Assembly: GCA_938049385.1 (NCBI GenBank)
Contig: CALIBQ010000040.1
Location: 1 to 64,000 of the forward strand
Length of the DNA stretch: 64,000 bases
Source of the DNA: an uncultured Anaerolineae bacterium
GTDB taxonomy: Bacteria > Chloroflexota > Anaerolineae > JACIWP01
Direction: 5' to 3'
Shown in pieces: positions 1 through 8,353 of this stretch. A program made the position numbers and the translations under genes. Each line of letters opens with the position of its first letter. Position 1 is the stretch's first letter. The notes beneath the pieces were generated by a model that worked only from the letters and a program-made list of their open reading frames with translations, was not told where the DNA came from and made no database searches.

Positions 1-2
1 TG

Positions 3-176
3 CATCTCAAGACCGGCAACTCCGTCGTCAGCGCACACGGCCAGATCACCACGGCCGAAGATGGCAAGCGCATGGCCGCCCAGGCCGCCATCGTCGTCGA
101 AATGGTCTCGAAGTACTATCCGCAGGCCAAGCAGACCCAGCGCGGCGCCGCCGACCTGCGCATCCCGTACGTCTAA
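3..176 (+). CDS. C-terminal fragment of an unidentified protein (5' end outside window)
   Basis: The frame that opens at base 3 runs 57 codons without a stop and ends in TAA at 174-176. The visible tail contains TTAEDGKRMAAQAAIVVEMV followed by a basic/polar end and RIPYV. A helical C-terminus with an A-E-x-G-K-R segment is compatible with a creatininase-family tail, which would make it a paralogue of the next gene, but this is only a guess. It lies 144 bp upstream of the hydrolase gene on the same strand and may share its pathway. No catalytic motif is present in the part seen. Confidence 0.5.
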   Translation, partial: HLKTGNSVVSAHGQITTAEDGKRMAAQAAIVVEMVSKYYPQAKQTQRGAADLRIPYV

Positions 177-273
177 GCATGCTGTTTGTCCAGCAGTAGA
201 TATCGCTCTTTGGGGATAGCTGAGGGTGGGTGGGTGGATTATCCCCAGAGAGCGGAGCGGTGTGGAAAATGCT

Positions 274-302
274 CGCCGGCGGAGCGCACCCCGCCGCCGG
301 CG
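274..302. repeat. 9-bp stem hairpin upstream of the hydrolase gene
   Basis: Arms 274-282 and 294-302 are exact reverse complements (CGCCGGCGG / CCGCCGGCG) with an 11-nt loop. The hairpin ends 8 bp before the GGAGG ribosome binding site of the 321 gene. No U-tract follows, so an intrinsic terminator is unlikely. It could be a leader or processing structure. Confidence 0.45.
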
Positions 303-320
303 TGATTCCAGGAGGACCCT

Positions 321-1286
321 ATGGGAAAATGGAAACTGCCGCCCTCGGGTGGCCACATGGACAAGCCAACCGGCATTTACTTCCAGACCATGACCAAGCG
401 GGAGATCGAGGAACGCCTGAAGGTCAACGACATCATCATCATCCCGGTGGGAAGCACCGAGATGCATGGGGATGCCCAGCCCTTCGGGGAGGACACCTTC
501 CTCGTCAGCCGCATGGCCGAGATGGTCGCGCAGGCCACCGGCTGTACGGTGGCGGAGCCTATCTGGTACGGCTCCCATCCCTATAACCACCTGGGCATGC
601 CGGGAACCGTCGTCATCCCGGAGGACACCTTTATCGCCTATCTGCGGGCCGTCATCGCCGGCTTCTGGAACGCCGGCTTCCGCAAGCAAATCCTGCTGAA
701 CGGCCACGGCCAGGAAGAGGTTATTCCGCTGGCCCTACATCAGTTCGCCAAGAAGTATCAGGTGCCCTGCATGCTGGTTTCCCTGCACTGGCCCACGGTG
801 ATTCACGATTACCTCAAGGACAAAGCGCACGGCGGGCCGTTCGAAACGCCGTTCCGCCACGCGGATGAGGCGGAATGCTCATATTCCCTGGCATTGTTCC
901 CGGAGATGGTCAAGCTGGAACACGCCAAGGACACCTGGCCGGAAGGGTTCATGCCCCACGACCATGTGGACAAGGGCGGGGATGTCTATCACGCCCCCAT
1001 CAAGGGCCATGAGCAGGTTGGCTTCGGCGGTATCGAGGTCATCATGACGCCGGAAGGGGTGGTCGGCCGGCCGTCCTTGGCCGATGCCTCCAAGGCGGAA
1101 GCCGGCCTGAACGCCCTCTTCGATTATATGGTGCGGCTCATCCATGATATCCTCGAGCGTTTCCCTCCCGGTCAGCTCCCGCCCATCGAAAAGGTCACCA
1201 TGCGCGACCGGGAAGAGGTCGAAGCAGTGCTGAAAGGGCCTTTCCGCGGCGGCAAACACCTCTACACCATCTGCTATCCGCCCTGA
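321..1286 (+). CDS. Creatininase-family hydrolase, 3-dehydro-scyllo-inosose hydrolase-like (IolN type)
   Basis: The 321-residue protein has the creatininase-family metal-site signatures: G-S-T-E-M-H-G-D near residues 48-55 and the N-G-H-G-Q-E motif near 130. Creatininase-family enzymes are metal-dependent cyclic amide or C-C hydrolases. The N-terminal segment (MGKWKLPPSGG, then IPVGSTEMHG) most resembles the branch that opens the ring of 3-dehydro-scyllo-inosose in inositol catabolism. That assignment is from recollection of the family, not from a search. The ATG at 321 is preceded by AGGAGG at 310-315. The next genes encode an AOR-type oxidoreductase and an Ldh-type dehydrogenase, which fits a sugar-acid or cyclitol oxidation pathway. 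The exact substrate is uncertain. Confidence 0.75.
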   Translation: MGKWKLPPSGGHMDKPTGIYFQTMTKREIEERLKVNDIIIIPVGSTEMHGDAQPFGEDTFLVSRMAEMVAQATGCTVAEPIWYGSHPYNHLGMPGTVVIPEDTFIAYLRAVIAGFWNAGFRKQILLNGHGQEEVIPLALHQFAKKYQVPCMLVSLHWPTVIHDYLKDKAHGGPFETPFRHADEAECSYSLALFPEMVKLEHAKDTWPEGFMPHDHVDKGGDVYHAPIKGHEQVGFGGIEVIMTPEGVVGRPSLADASKAEAGLNALFDYMVRLIHDILERFPPGQLPPIEKVTMRDREEVEAVLKGPFRGGKHLYTICYPP

Positions 1287-1326
1287 TGCGGCGGAATAGG
1301 TCTGGAACCGCACTGCCCGGCCGGCC

Positions 1327-1384
1327 GCAGGGGGTCTGGACACGCATAGATGCTTCGTGGCGGCACTGTGTCCCGACCCCCTGC
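1327..1384. repeat. Long hairpin between hydrolase and AOR genes
   Basis: Positions 1327-1343 and 1368-1384 form a 17-bp inverted repeat with one mismatch and a 24-nt loop. It sits in the 189-bp gap after the hydrolase stop. No T-run follows, so it is a weak terminator candidate at best. It may instead be an mRNA-stabilising structure or a degenerate dispersed palindrome. Confidence 0.5.
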
Positions 1385-1475
1385 GCGGGGAACATGCCGG
1401 CATCAGGCCGGTCCCGCATCTGACAGCCCTGCGCATTCACCGCCTGACATAGAACAAGAACTGGAGGAAGTACAT

Positions 1476-3191
1476 ATGGACAAAATCCTACGAGTAGATA
1501 TGAGCCGGCTGGAAGCCCGCGCCGAGCCGCTCCCGCCGGAATATGAGCGCTTCGGTGGGCGGGCGCTCATCGCCCGCATCCTGCTGAACGAGGTCTCGCC
1601 GGAATGCGAGCCGTTGGGTCCGCACAACAAGCTGATCTTCGCCCCGGGCCTGCTGGGCGGCACCAATGTTTCCAGCGCCAACCGCCTCTCGGTGGGTGGG
1701 AAAAGCCCGCTGACCGGCGGCGTGAAAGAGGCCAACGCCGGCGGGAACGGCGCGCGCGACATCGCTCGCCTTGGGTACAAAGCTGTCATCGTCGAAGGGA
1801 AGCCGGCGGACAGCAGGCTTTATATCCTCTACCTGGCACACGGCCGCGTTGAATTGATCCCGGCCGACGACTGGCGCGGTATGGGGACGTATGCGACTTC
1901 CACCCGGGCCAAAGAGCGCTGGGGAGAGGGGTGCTCGGTCATCTCCATCGGGCCGGCCGGCGAGATGCTCATGCGCGGCGCCGGCATCGTCATTACCGGC
2001 CACGAGGAGCAGGTCAGCCGGCTGGCGGCGCGCGGCGGCTTGGGCGCGCTGATGGGCAGTAAGGGACTGAAAGCAGTAGTGCTGGACAGCAGTGGTGCGC
2101 CGGCGCTCCCCCTGGCCGACCCGGAACTGTTCCGCAAGGCTTCGAGCGCCTTCGCCAAAGCACTGCTGGACAACCCCCGCACCGGCCGCACCGGCTCCAT
2201 GCACCTGTACGGCACTTCCGGCATCCTGAAGATCGTCAATGAGATCGGCACCCTGCCCACCCGCAGTTTCCGAGAGGGAAGCTTCGAGAAGGCGGCGGAA
2301 ATCAGCGGGGAGAACCTGAGGGAGACCGTCCTGCGGCGCGGCGGCAAGATCGGCACGCCCTGCATGCCGGGCTGTGTCATCGCCTGCTGTAACGAGTTCG
2401 TGGACGAGGGCGGACAGACCATCGTCGCGACCCTGCAGTATGAGACGTTGGGACTGCTTGGGTCGAACCTGGGCCTTGGCTCCTTGGACGATGTAGCGCG
2501 GCTCAACCGCATGTGCAATGACTTGGGCCTGGACTCCATTGAGACAGGGGCGGCGTTGGGTGTGGCGGCAGAGGCCGGCCTGGCACGCTTTGGGGACGTG
2601 GAGAGCTTCCTCGCCTTGCTCCGAGAGGTGGCCGCCGGCAGTCCGCTGGGCCGCGTGATTGGGAACGGCGCAGTGACCACCGGCAGGGTGTACGGGGTCC
2701 TGCGCGTGCCGGCGGTCAAGGGGCAGGCCATACCGGCCTATGACCCGCGCTCCCTGAAGGGCAACGGCGTCACCTATGCCACCTCTCCGCAGGGCGCTGA
2801 CCATACCGCCGGCAATGCCTTCGGCGCCCGCAACGAGGTGGATCCACTGGCGGTGGAAGGCCAGTGTGCCGTGTCGCTTAAGCTCCAGCTCGGCGCCGCC
2901 ATGCTGGACAGCACCGGCCTGTGCCTCTTTGCCCGTCCACCCGTCTACTCCGACCCGCAGTTGATGGTGGATATGATCAACGGCCGCTACGGCTGGGGTT
3001 GGACGGTACAAGACCTAGAGGAATTCAACAAATCGGTCCTGCGGATGGAATTGGAGTTCAACCGCCTGGCCGGCTTTACGAAAGCCGATGACCGCCTGCC
3101 CGAATACATGCTGGAAGAGCCGCTTCCGCCGCATAACAGCGTGTTTGACGTGCCGGCTTCCGAGATGGATGCCATTTTTTCTGGCCTGTGA
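1476..3191 (+). CDS. Aldehyde:ferredoxin oxidoreductase family protein (tungsten/molybdopterin)
   Basis: This 571-residue protein has the AOR N-terminal pterin-binding domain (residues 1-205, with F-G-G-R-A-L near 26-31 and S-S-A-N-R-L-S-V-G-G near 66-75) followed by the two helical AOR domains. A [4Fe-4S] ligand set is visible as C296-x3-C300-x3-C304, with a distal Cys in GLCLF. AOR-family enzymes oxidise aldehydes or related carbonyls to acids with ferredoxin as acceptor, using a W- or Mo-bispterin. The start at 1476 is chosen because GGAGG lies 9 bp upstream and the product begins MDKILRVD, the normal family N-terminus. The frame stays open 42 codons further upstream. Context suggests oxidation of a catabolic intermediate under anaerobic conditions. 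Confidence 0.9.
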   Translation: MDKILRVDMSRLEARAEPLPPEYERFGGRALIARILLNEVSPECEPLGPHNKLIFAPGLLGGTNVSSANRLSVGGKSPLTGGVKEANAGGNGARDIARLGYKAVIVEGKPADSRLYILYLAHGRVELIPADDWRGMGTYATSTRAKERWGEGCSVISIGPAGEMLMRGAGIVITGHEEQVSRLAARGGLGALMGSKGLKAVVLDSSGAPALPLADPELFRKASSAFAKALLDNPRTGRTGSMHLYGTSGILKIVNEIGTLPTRSFREGSFEKAAEISGENLRETVLRRGGKIGTPCMPGCVIACCNEFVDEGGQTIVATLQYETLGLLGSNLGLGSLDDVARLNRMCNDLGLDSIETGAALGVAAEAGLARFGDVESFLALLREVAAGSPLGRVIGNGAVTTGRVYGVLRVPAVKGQAIPAYDPRSLKGNGVTYATSPQGADHTAGNAFGARNEVDPLAVEGQCAVSLKLQLGAAMLDSTGLCLFARPPVYSDPQLMVDMINGRYGWGWTVQDLEEFNKSVLRMELEFNRLAGFTKADDRLPEYMLEEPLPPHNSVFDVPASEMDAIFSGL

Positions 3192-3332
3192 TGGTCATAA
3201 ATGAAATGATGGGACTTGAGGAGAATGTTGAACGATCGTGAAAACACGGCAGGTTGGCGCTGAAACAAAATAGATACAGCCAACGCCGAGTCTGCATGTA
3301 CAGTAGAAAGAATTACAGCCCCTGCCCACTGG

Positions 3333-3358
3333 CCCCTTCCCCGCATGCGGGGAAGGGG
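3333..3358. repeat. 26-bp perfect palindrome
   Basis: Positions 3333-3358 read identically on both strands, centred on GCATGC with flanking CCCCTTCCCC / GGGGAAGGGG. It is embedded in a C/G-rich stretch in the 253-bp gap between the AOR and Ldh genes. It lacks a T-run. GC-rich cruciforms of this kind often occur as dispersed intergenic repeats, and that reading is preferred over a terminator. Confidence 0.6.
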
Positions 3359-3444
3359 AGCAGGGATGGGGCGCCCTGAACCAAGATTCACTAGCCTATC
3401 TTTTCCCAATACTCTCGCCTGAGAGCGAAGGAGCGAACGTACTC

Positions 3445-4506
3445 ATGGCTGAAGAGGTGGTGAGGGTTCCTGTAGAGCAATTGCTGGATGCCTGCCGGCG
3501 CATCCTCGAAAGCGTTGGCGTGCCCCCCGACCAGGCGCAGATGACCGCCGAGGTCGTGGTGGAGGGAGACCTGCGCGGGGTGGAGTCGCACGGCGTCCTG
3601 CGTCTGCCGGCCTATGTGCATCGCGTGCAGAAGGGTCTCATGAAAGCCGTCACGGAGGTAAAGACCGTGGTGGAACGGCCGGCGACCGTACTGCTGGATG
3701 CCGGCGGCGGCTTTGGGCAGGTGGCCGGCATTCATGCCATAGACCGGGCCATCGAGAAGGCGCGACAGAACGGTGTCGGCACAGTCGCCGTGCGCAATGC
3801 CAATCACTTCGGCGTGGCGGCCTATTACGCCATGCGCGCCCTGCCGCACCGCATGATCGGTATGGTGGCGAGCAACGCCGCCCCCAGCATGGCGGCGTGG
3901 GGCGGTGCGGCACCAGTGCTGGGCACCAACCCCATCTGCATCGCCATCCCCACCGGCCTGGATGTGGACATCGTCCTGGATATGGCATCCTCCCAGGTGG
4001 CGCGCGGCAAGATCCGGCTGGCGGCGGTAAAGGGGGAACCTATTCCACCTGGATGGGCGCTGGATGCCGCAGGCCGGCCTACCCAGGACCCCCAGGAGGC
4101 GCTGAAAGGCACATTGATGCCGATGGGTGGGCCGAAAGGCTACGGCCTGGCGCTGGTGGTGGATGTGCTGGCTGGCGTCATGACCGGCGCGGATTTCAGC
4201 GTGCGCATGGCTTCCGTCCACGACCTGGAGCGGCCCACCTCCGTCGGTTTTGTCATGCAGGCGGTGGACATCTCCGCCTTTATCCCGTGGGAGGAGTTCA
4301 CCGCCCGCATGCGGGAGCTGGTGGATATTGTCCGCGGTTCACCGCGCGCCCCGGGGGTAGAGCGCATCTATCTGCCCGGCGAGATCGAATGGCTGAAGGC
4401 ACAGGAGCGCCGGCAAAACGGCGTGCCGGTGTCGCGCTCGGTCCTGCGCGAGCTGGAGGCTCTGGCGGAAGAATTGGGCGTCAGGCTGGAACTGCCGGCG
4501 GCCTAA
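3445..4506 (+). CDS. Ldh-family NAD(P)-dependent oxidoreductase (malate / L-lactate / sulfolactate dehydrogenase type)
   Basis: The 353-residue protein belongs to the LDH2/MDH2 family, which is unrelated to classical LDH. The family signatures visible are G-V-E-S-H-G-V near residues 50-56, the N-A-N-H-F-G segment near 115 with the conserved catalytic His, and G-T-N-P-I near 155. Family members reduce 2-oxo acids or oxidise 2-hydroxy acids with NAD(P)H; the substrate cannot be read from sequence. A GGAG site lies upstream of the ATG at 3445. Malic enzyme follows after 163 bp, so malate is an attractive substrate, but the intervening promoter at 4561 shows that gene is transcribed on its own. 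Confidence 0.87.
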   Translation: MAEEVVRVPVEQLLDACRRILESVGVPPDQAQMTAEVVVEGDLRGVESHGVLRLPAYVHRVQKGLMKAVTEVKTVVERPATVLLDAGGGFGQVAGIHAIDRAIEKARQNGVGTVAVRNANHFGVAAYYAMRALPHRMIGMVASNAAPSMAAWGGAAPVLGTNPICIAIPTGLDVDIVLDMASSQVARGKIRLAAVKGEPIPPGWALDAAGRPTQDPQEALKGTLMPMGGPKGYGLALVVDVLAGVMTGADFSVRMASVHDLERPTSVGFVMQAVDISAFIPWEEFTARMRELVDIVRGSPRAPGVERIYLPGEIEWLKAQERRQNGVPVSRSVLRELEALAEELGVRLELPAA

Positions 4507-4560
4507 CACTCGCTCAAGCGCGTGCATAATTGTGAATAATGGAACAATCCTGGTTGGTAT

Positions 4561-4589
4561 TTGCCTATTCGCGGACCTAAGAATATAAT
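4561..4589 (+). promoter_or_regulatory. Sigma70-type promoter for malic enzyme
   Basis: TTGCCT (4561-4566) and TATAAT (4584-4589) are separated by 17 bp. This matches the promoter pattern seen elsewhere in the window. Transcription would start near 4596, about 74 nt before the ATG at 4670. Confidence 0.65.
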
Positions 4590-4669
4590 GGTATTGTGCC
4601 TGCCCTGTCATACGGTCGGCGCAGGCGTTTAATTCCTCCTCGCGGCAGGCGAGGAATGGGAGAGCACAA

Positions 4670-6019
4670 ATGGTGACTGCAAATCAAAAGGATCTGTTGG
4701 CCCAGGCGCAGAAGCCGGCGGAAGAGGCCATGCGCCTGCATCCCTTCTACGGAGGGAAAATTCAGACCGCGCCCAAATGTCCCGTGCGGGATTTCCACGA
4801 CTTCTCCATCTGGTACACCCCGGGCGTCGCGGCACCCTGCAAGGCCATCCAGGCCAACCCCGAACTGCTGTACGAGATGACCAACGTTGGCAACACTATC
4901 GCGGTGGTCTCGGACGGCACGCGGGTGCTGGGGCTGGGGGATATCGGGCCGGCGGCGGCCATGCCGGTCATGGAAGGTAAGGCCCTGCTCTTCAAGTACC
5001 TGGGAGGCGTCGACGCGGTGCCCATTTGTCTAGACACGAAGGACCCGGACAAGCTCATTGAGGCGGTCAAACTGCTGGAGCCTTCTTTTGCCGGCATCAA
5101 CCTGGAGGACATCGAACAGCCCAAGTGCTTCTACGTGCTGGACCGACTGCGGGCGGAGATGTCCATCCCGGTCTGGCATGATGACCAGCAGGGGACGGCC
5201 ACCATCATCCTGGCCGGCCTCATCAACGCCGCGGAAGTGGTCGGCAAGAAGCTTTCAGAAATGCACATCGTCGTCTTCGGGAGCGGCGCCGCCAACGTTG
5301 CCACCACGCGCCTCCTGCTGGCTTACGGTGTCAATCCGGCCCAGTTGATTGTGGTGGATTCCAAGGGCATCCTGCATGCGGAACGAGAGGATATCGCGGC
5401 CCAGCGCGACCTCTATCGCGACAAGTGGCGGTTGTGCCAAATCACCAACACCGAGGGTCGGAAAGGCGGGCCGGCGGAAGCCTTCCGCGGCGCCGATGCC
5501 GTCATCGCCCTGTCCAAGCCGGGACCGGGCACCGTTAAGCCCGAATGGGTCGCTTCCATGGCACCCAAGGCCATCGTCTTTGCCTGCGCCAACCCCACGC
5601 CGGAAATCTGGCCGTGGGAGGCGAAGGAAGCCGGCGCCGCGGTGGTGGCGACCGGCCGCTCCGACTTCCCCAACCAGGTCAATAACTCCCTGGTGTTCCC
5701 GGGCATTTTCCGCGGCGCGCTGGATGTGCGCGCCAGGACCATCACCGATGAGATGTGCCTGGCGGCGGCCGATGAGCTGGCCCGCATGGCCCGCCGGCGC
5801 GGCCTGGACCCGGAATCCATCGTGCCGACCATGGATGATGTGGACGTCTTCGTGGCGGAGGCGGTGGCGGTAGGGATGAAGGCGCAGGAGCAGGGTGTGG
5901 CACGCAAGCGCGTCGCTCGTGAGAAGCTGTGGGAGCACGCCCAACGGGTCATTTACCATGCCCATGAGCTGACGCGGGTAATGATGCAGGAAGGGCTGAT
6001 CCCCGCTGTGCCGGCGTAA
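4670..6019 (+). CDS. NAD(P)-dependent malic enzyme (oxaloacetate-decarboxylating)
   Basis: At 449 residues this is the short prokaryotic malic enzyme, without a C-terminal phosphotransacetylase domain. The N-terminal malic domain carries the Tyr of SIWYTPGV, V-S-D-G-T-R-V-L-G-L-G-D-I-G and the W-H-D-D-Q-Q-G-T metal/substrate motif. The C-terminal Rossmann domain has G-S-G-A-A-N-V-A. The enzyme decarboxylates malate to pyruvate and produces NAD(P)H in the cytoplasm. The ATG at 4670 follows GGGAGA. A second gene for malate metabolism may lie immediately upstream. The C-terminal ~25 residues (DVDVFVAEAVAVGM onward) are typical of the family. There is no sign of truncation. Confidence 0.95.
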   Translation: MVTANQKDLLAQAQKPAEEAMRLHPFYGGKIQTAPKCPVRDFHDFSIWYTPGVAAPCKAIQANPELLYEMTNVGNTIAVVSDGTRVLGLGDIGPAAAMPVMEGKALLFKYLGGVDAVPICLDTKDPDKLIEAVKLLEPSFAGINLEDIEQPKCFYVLDRLRAEMSIPVWHDDQQGTATIILAGLINAAEVVGKKLSEMHIVVFGSGAANVATTRLLLAYGVNPAQLIVVDSKGILHAEREDIAAQRDLYRDKWRLCQITNTEGRKGGPAEAFRGADAVIALSKPGPGTVKPEWVASMAPKAIVFACANPTPEIWPWEAKEAGAAVVATGRSDFPNQVNNSLVFPGIFRGALDVRARTITDEMCLAAADELARMARRRGLDPESIVPTMDDVDVFVAEAVAVGMKAQEQGVARKRVAREKLWEHAQRVIYHAHELTRVMMQEGLIPAVPA

Positions 6020-6045
6020 ATTCCATGGAAGATATCAGGTGGGAG

Positions 6046-6206
6046 GGTGTTGAAAAAGTCCAAACATACAATCTGTGAAGAGGCCTGGCGGCTGAAGCCG
6101 CGGCAACAACTGCGAAGCCTGCGCAGGCTTCGCGAAGTCGGCACAGGGCCGACTTCGCAGGCACAGCCGCAGTTTCCACTGCCAGGCGATGAGCTTTTTC
6201 AACACC
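6046..6206. mobile_element. MITE-like palindromic element with 13-bp terminal inverted repeats
   Basis: The element is bounded by GGTGTTGAAAAAG (6046-6058) and its exact reverse complement (6194-6206). Inside lie a perfect 22-bp palindrome (6112-6133) and an 11-bp stem with a 5-nt loop (6132-6142 / 6148-6158). Outer arms gcctggcgg / gccaggc also pair. It encodes no protein. A single copy of the same 13-bp terminus recurs at 36240-36252. A clear target duplication was not seen. Confidence 0.65.
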
Positions 6207-6209
6207 TTC

Positions 6210-6242
6210 AGGTGACAGTCACCGCGCAGGTGACTGTCACCT
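6210..6242. terminator. Strong hairpin between convergent malic enzyme and hypE, possible bidirectional terminator
   Basis: Arms AGGTGACAGTCACC (6210-6223) and GGTGACTGTCACCT (6229-6242) form a perfect 14-bp stem with a 5-nt loop. Each arm is itself a near-palindrome of the form GGTGAC-N-GTCACC. The position, between two converging transcription units and 7 bp from the hypE stop, suggests a shared terminator. The flanking U-tract is weak on both strands. Confidence 0.5.
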
Positions 6243-6248
6243 GGTCTT

Positions 6249-7265
6249 TCAGCAGATGCGCGGCAGGGGGTCGCCGGCCAGCATGTCCAGCACCCGCCGC
6301 GCGCCGTAGGCAGTGCGCAGTACCACGCGGCCAGGATGCTCCTCCGTGACCCGGCCGATGACCGCCGCCTCTTTGCCCAGTGGATGAGAACAGAGGACCG
6401 CCAAGGCGCGTTCGGCGGACGCCGGCGCCACCGCTATCAGCACCTTTCCCTCATTGGCGATGTACAGGGGGTCCAGCCCCAGTATCTCACAGGCGGCGCG
6501 GGCCGCCGGCCGCACCGGCACCGCTTCCTCATCCACCTCAATGCCCACACCGACGCCGGCCCATTCGTTGAGCGTGGTCGCCAGCCCGCCGCGCGTCGGG
6601 TCCCGCATACAGCGCACGTCCGCCGGCAGTTCTGCCAGCAATTCTGCGATCAGCCCGTTCAGCGGCGCGCAGTCGCTGACTAGTTCGGAGTGGAATGTCA
6701 GTCCCTCTCGCTGTAGCATAATGGCCAGTCCGTGGTCACCAACCGGGCCGTTGATGAGCAGGACATCGCCGGCGCGCAGGCGGCGCGGCGACAGCGGTTC
6801 GGGCGTCAGCAGGGCACCCACGCCGGCGGTGTTGATGAAGAGAGCGTCGGCCGCACCCCGCTCAACCACTTTGGTGTCCCCAGCGACGATTTGCACGCCG
6901 GCCTGGCGCGCCGTCTCCGCCATGGAGCGCACCACCCGCTCCAACGTCTCCAGCGGCAGGCCTTCTTCCAAGATGAAGCCGGCGGTGAGGTACAGCGGCC
7001 GCGCGCCGGCGACTGCCAAATCATTGACCGTGCCGCAGACCGCCAGCTTGCCCACATCGCCGCCGGGGAAAAAGAGCGGTTTGACCACGTAAGAATCGGT
7101 GGTGAGCGCCAGCCGGCCGGCGCGCAAGCCGGCGTCCTCGATCAGGCCGGCATCCCCCAGCTCCGCCAGCGCTGTGCCGTCGAAATACCGCAGGAACACC
7201 TCGCGGATCAGCGCATGGCTCATCTGGCCGCCGCTTCCGTGGGCCATGAGGATAACCTGGCTCAT
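6249..7265 (-). CDS. hypE: [NiFe] hydrogenase maturation protein HypE (carbamoyl dehydratase)
   Basis: HypE receives a carbamoyl group from HypF on its C-terminal Cys and dehydrates it with ATP to the thiocyanate that supplies the active-site CN ligands. The 338-residue protein has the AIR-synthase fold motifs: M-A-H-G-S-G-G-Q near the N-terminus, V-N-D-L-A-V-A-G and G-P-V-G-D-H-G. It ends in P-R-I-C, the diagnostic C-terminal acceptor cysteine. The start at 7265 (MSQVILMAHGSGG) is chosen because its ATG overlaps the hypD stop as ATGA. The open frame further upstream is spurious. It is the last gene of the hydrogenase locus. Confidence 0.96.
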   Translation of the reverse strand: MSQVILMAHGSGGQMSHALIREVFLRYFDGTALAELGDAGLIEDAGLRAGRLALTTDSYVVKPLFFPGGDVGKLAVCGTVNDLAVAGARPLYLTAGFILEEGLPLETLERVVRSMAETARQAGVQIVAGDTKVVERGAADALFINTAGVGALLTPEPLSPRRLRAGDVLLINGPVGDHGLAIMLQREGLTFHSELVSDCAPLNGLIAELLAELPADVRCMRDPTRGGLATTLNEWAGVGVGIEVDEEAVPVRPAARAACEILGLDPLYIANEGKVLIAVAPASAERALAVLCSHPLGKEAAVIGRVTEEHPGRVVLRTAYGARRVLDMLAGDPLPRIC

Positions 7266-8353
7266 GCCGGCGCACCTCCGTACAGGTAATAGGCGGAGCA
7301 GGCCCCCTCGGCGCTGACCATGCACGGGCCGACGGGGTGCTGGGGCGTGCAGGCTTTGCGGAACAAGGGGCAGTCATATGGTTCCAGGACGCCGCGCAGG
7401 ACCTCGCCGCATCGACAGCCGGCCGGCTCGCCGGCGCTTTTGACCTCAATCTGGAAGCGCCTCTCGGCGTCGTAATCGGCGAAGGCCGGCCGAATTTTCA
7501 GCCCGCTGGCAGGAATGACCCCAAACCCGCGCCATTCGGCATCCGCCACTTGGAACACGCGCTCCAGCATGGCGAGCGCGGTAGGATTGCCCTCCGGCTG
7601 GACCCCGCGGCCGTAGGCGTTGAAGACGTCCGGCCTGCCCGCCACCACGCTTTCCACCAGCGCGGCGATGCCCTGCAGGATGTCGAGAGGCTCAAAGCCG
7701 GCCACCGCACAAGGGATGCCGTATTCTTCCGGCAGAAAGCGCCAGGCGTTGGAGCCGATGATGGCGCTGACATGCCCCGGGCCGAGGATGCCGTCCAGGG
7801 CTACTTCGCCGGCGTTCAGCACGGCGCGGGTTGCCGGCGGGGTCAGCTTATGGATGCTGAAGGCGCTGAAATTGGGGATGCCGCGGGCGTGGGCCTGGTA
7901 AACAGCGGCCGCCACCGCCGGCGCCGTGGTCTCAAACCCCACGCCGAGGAAGATGACATGCGCCCCCGGGTTTTCCAGAGCGATGCGCAGGGCGTCCGTG
8001 GGCGAATAGACCACGCGCACATCGCTCCCCCGGGCGCGAGCTTCCTGCAGGGTGCCGCGCCGGCCGGGCACGCGCATCATGTCGCCGAAGGTGGTAATGA
8101 TGACATCCGGCAGGCCGGCCAACGCGATGGCGCGGTCCAGGTCAGCGGTGGAAGTGACGCAGACGGGACAGCCTGGGCCGGCGCGCATGGTTACATTGGG
8201 TCCGATAGCCTGGCGCAGGCCGAAGCGGAAAATAGCGTGGGTATGGCTCCCGCAGAATTCCATCAGGCGCACCGGCCGGCGGGCCAACGCCCGGATGCGT
8301 TCGATCAGCCGCCCGGCGAGCTGGGGATCGCGAAATTCATCTACGTAGCGCAT
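7262..8353 (-). CDS. hypD: [NiFe] hydrogenase maturation protein HypD
   Basis: HypD carries a [4Fe-4S] cluster and, with HypC, assembles the Fe(CN)2CO unit. The 363-residue protein contains the signatures E-F-C-G-S-H-T-H-A near residue 30, G-P-G-C-P-V-C-V-T near 65, and the C-terminal Cys-rich stretch ending with PVGPCMVSAEGAC. The start at 8353 (MRYVDEF) overlaps the hypF stop as ATGA. The ORF extends 71 codons upstream inside hypF, but that segment is a shadow. The tight hypF-hypD overlap leaves no space for hypC, which commonly sits here. Confidence 0.96.
   Translation of the reverse strand: MRYVDEFRDPQLAGRLIERIRALARRPVRLMEFCGSHTHAIFRFGLRQAIGPNVTMRAGPGCPVCVTSTADLDRAIALAGLPDVIITTFGDMMRVPGRRGTLQEARARGSDVRVVYSPTDALRIALENPGAHVIFLGVGFETTAPAVAAAVYQAHARGIPNFSAFSIHKLTPPATRAVLNAGEVALDGILGPGHVSAIIGSNAWRFLPEEYGIPCAVAGFEPLDILQGIAALVESVVAGRPDVFNAYGRGVQPEGNPTALAMLERVFQVADAEWRGFGVIPASGLKIRPAFADYDAERRFQIEVKSAGEPAGCRCGEVLRGVLEPYDCPLFRKACTPQHPVGPCMVSAEGACSAYYLYGGAPA

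Noticed and set aside
1488-3011. A 507-codon minus-strand frame
   Set aside because: It is antisense to the AOR gene, whose Fe-S ligands and domain order are intact.
3192-3444. Search for a small gene or tRNA in the AOR-Ldh gap
   Set aside because: No ORF with a ribosome binding site and no cloverleaf was found. Only the 26-bp palindrome stands out.
6020-6045. Target-site duplication flanking the palindromic element
   Set aside because: TCAGGTG occurs on both sides, but on the left it is separated from the terminal repeat by several bases, so it does not form a clean duplication.
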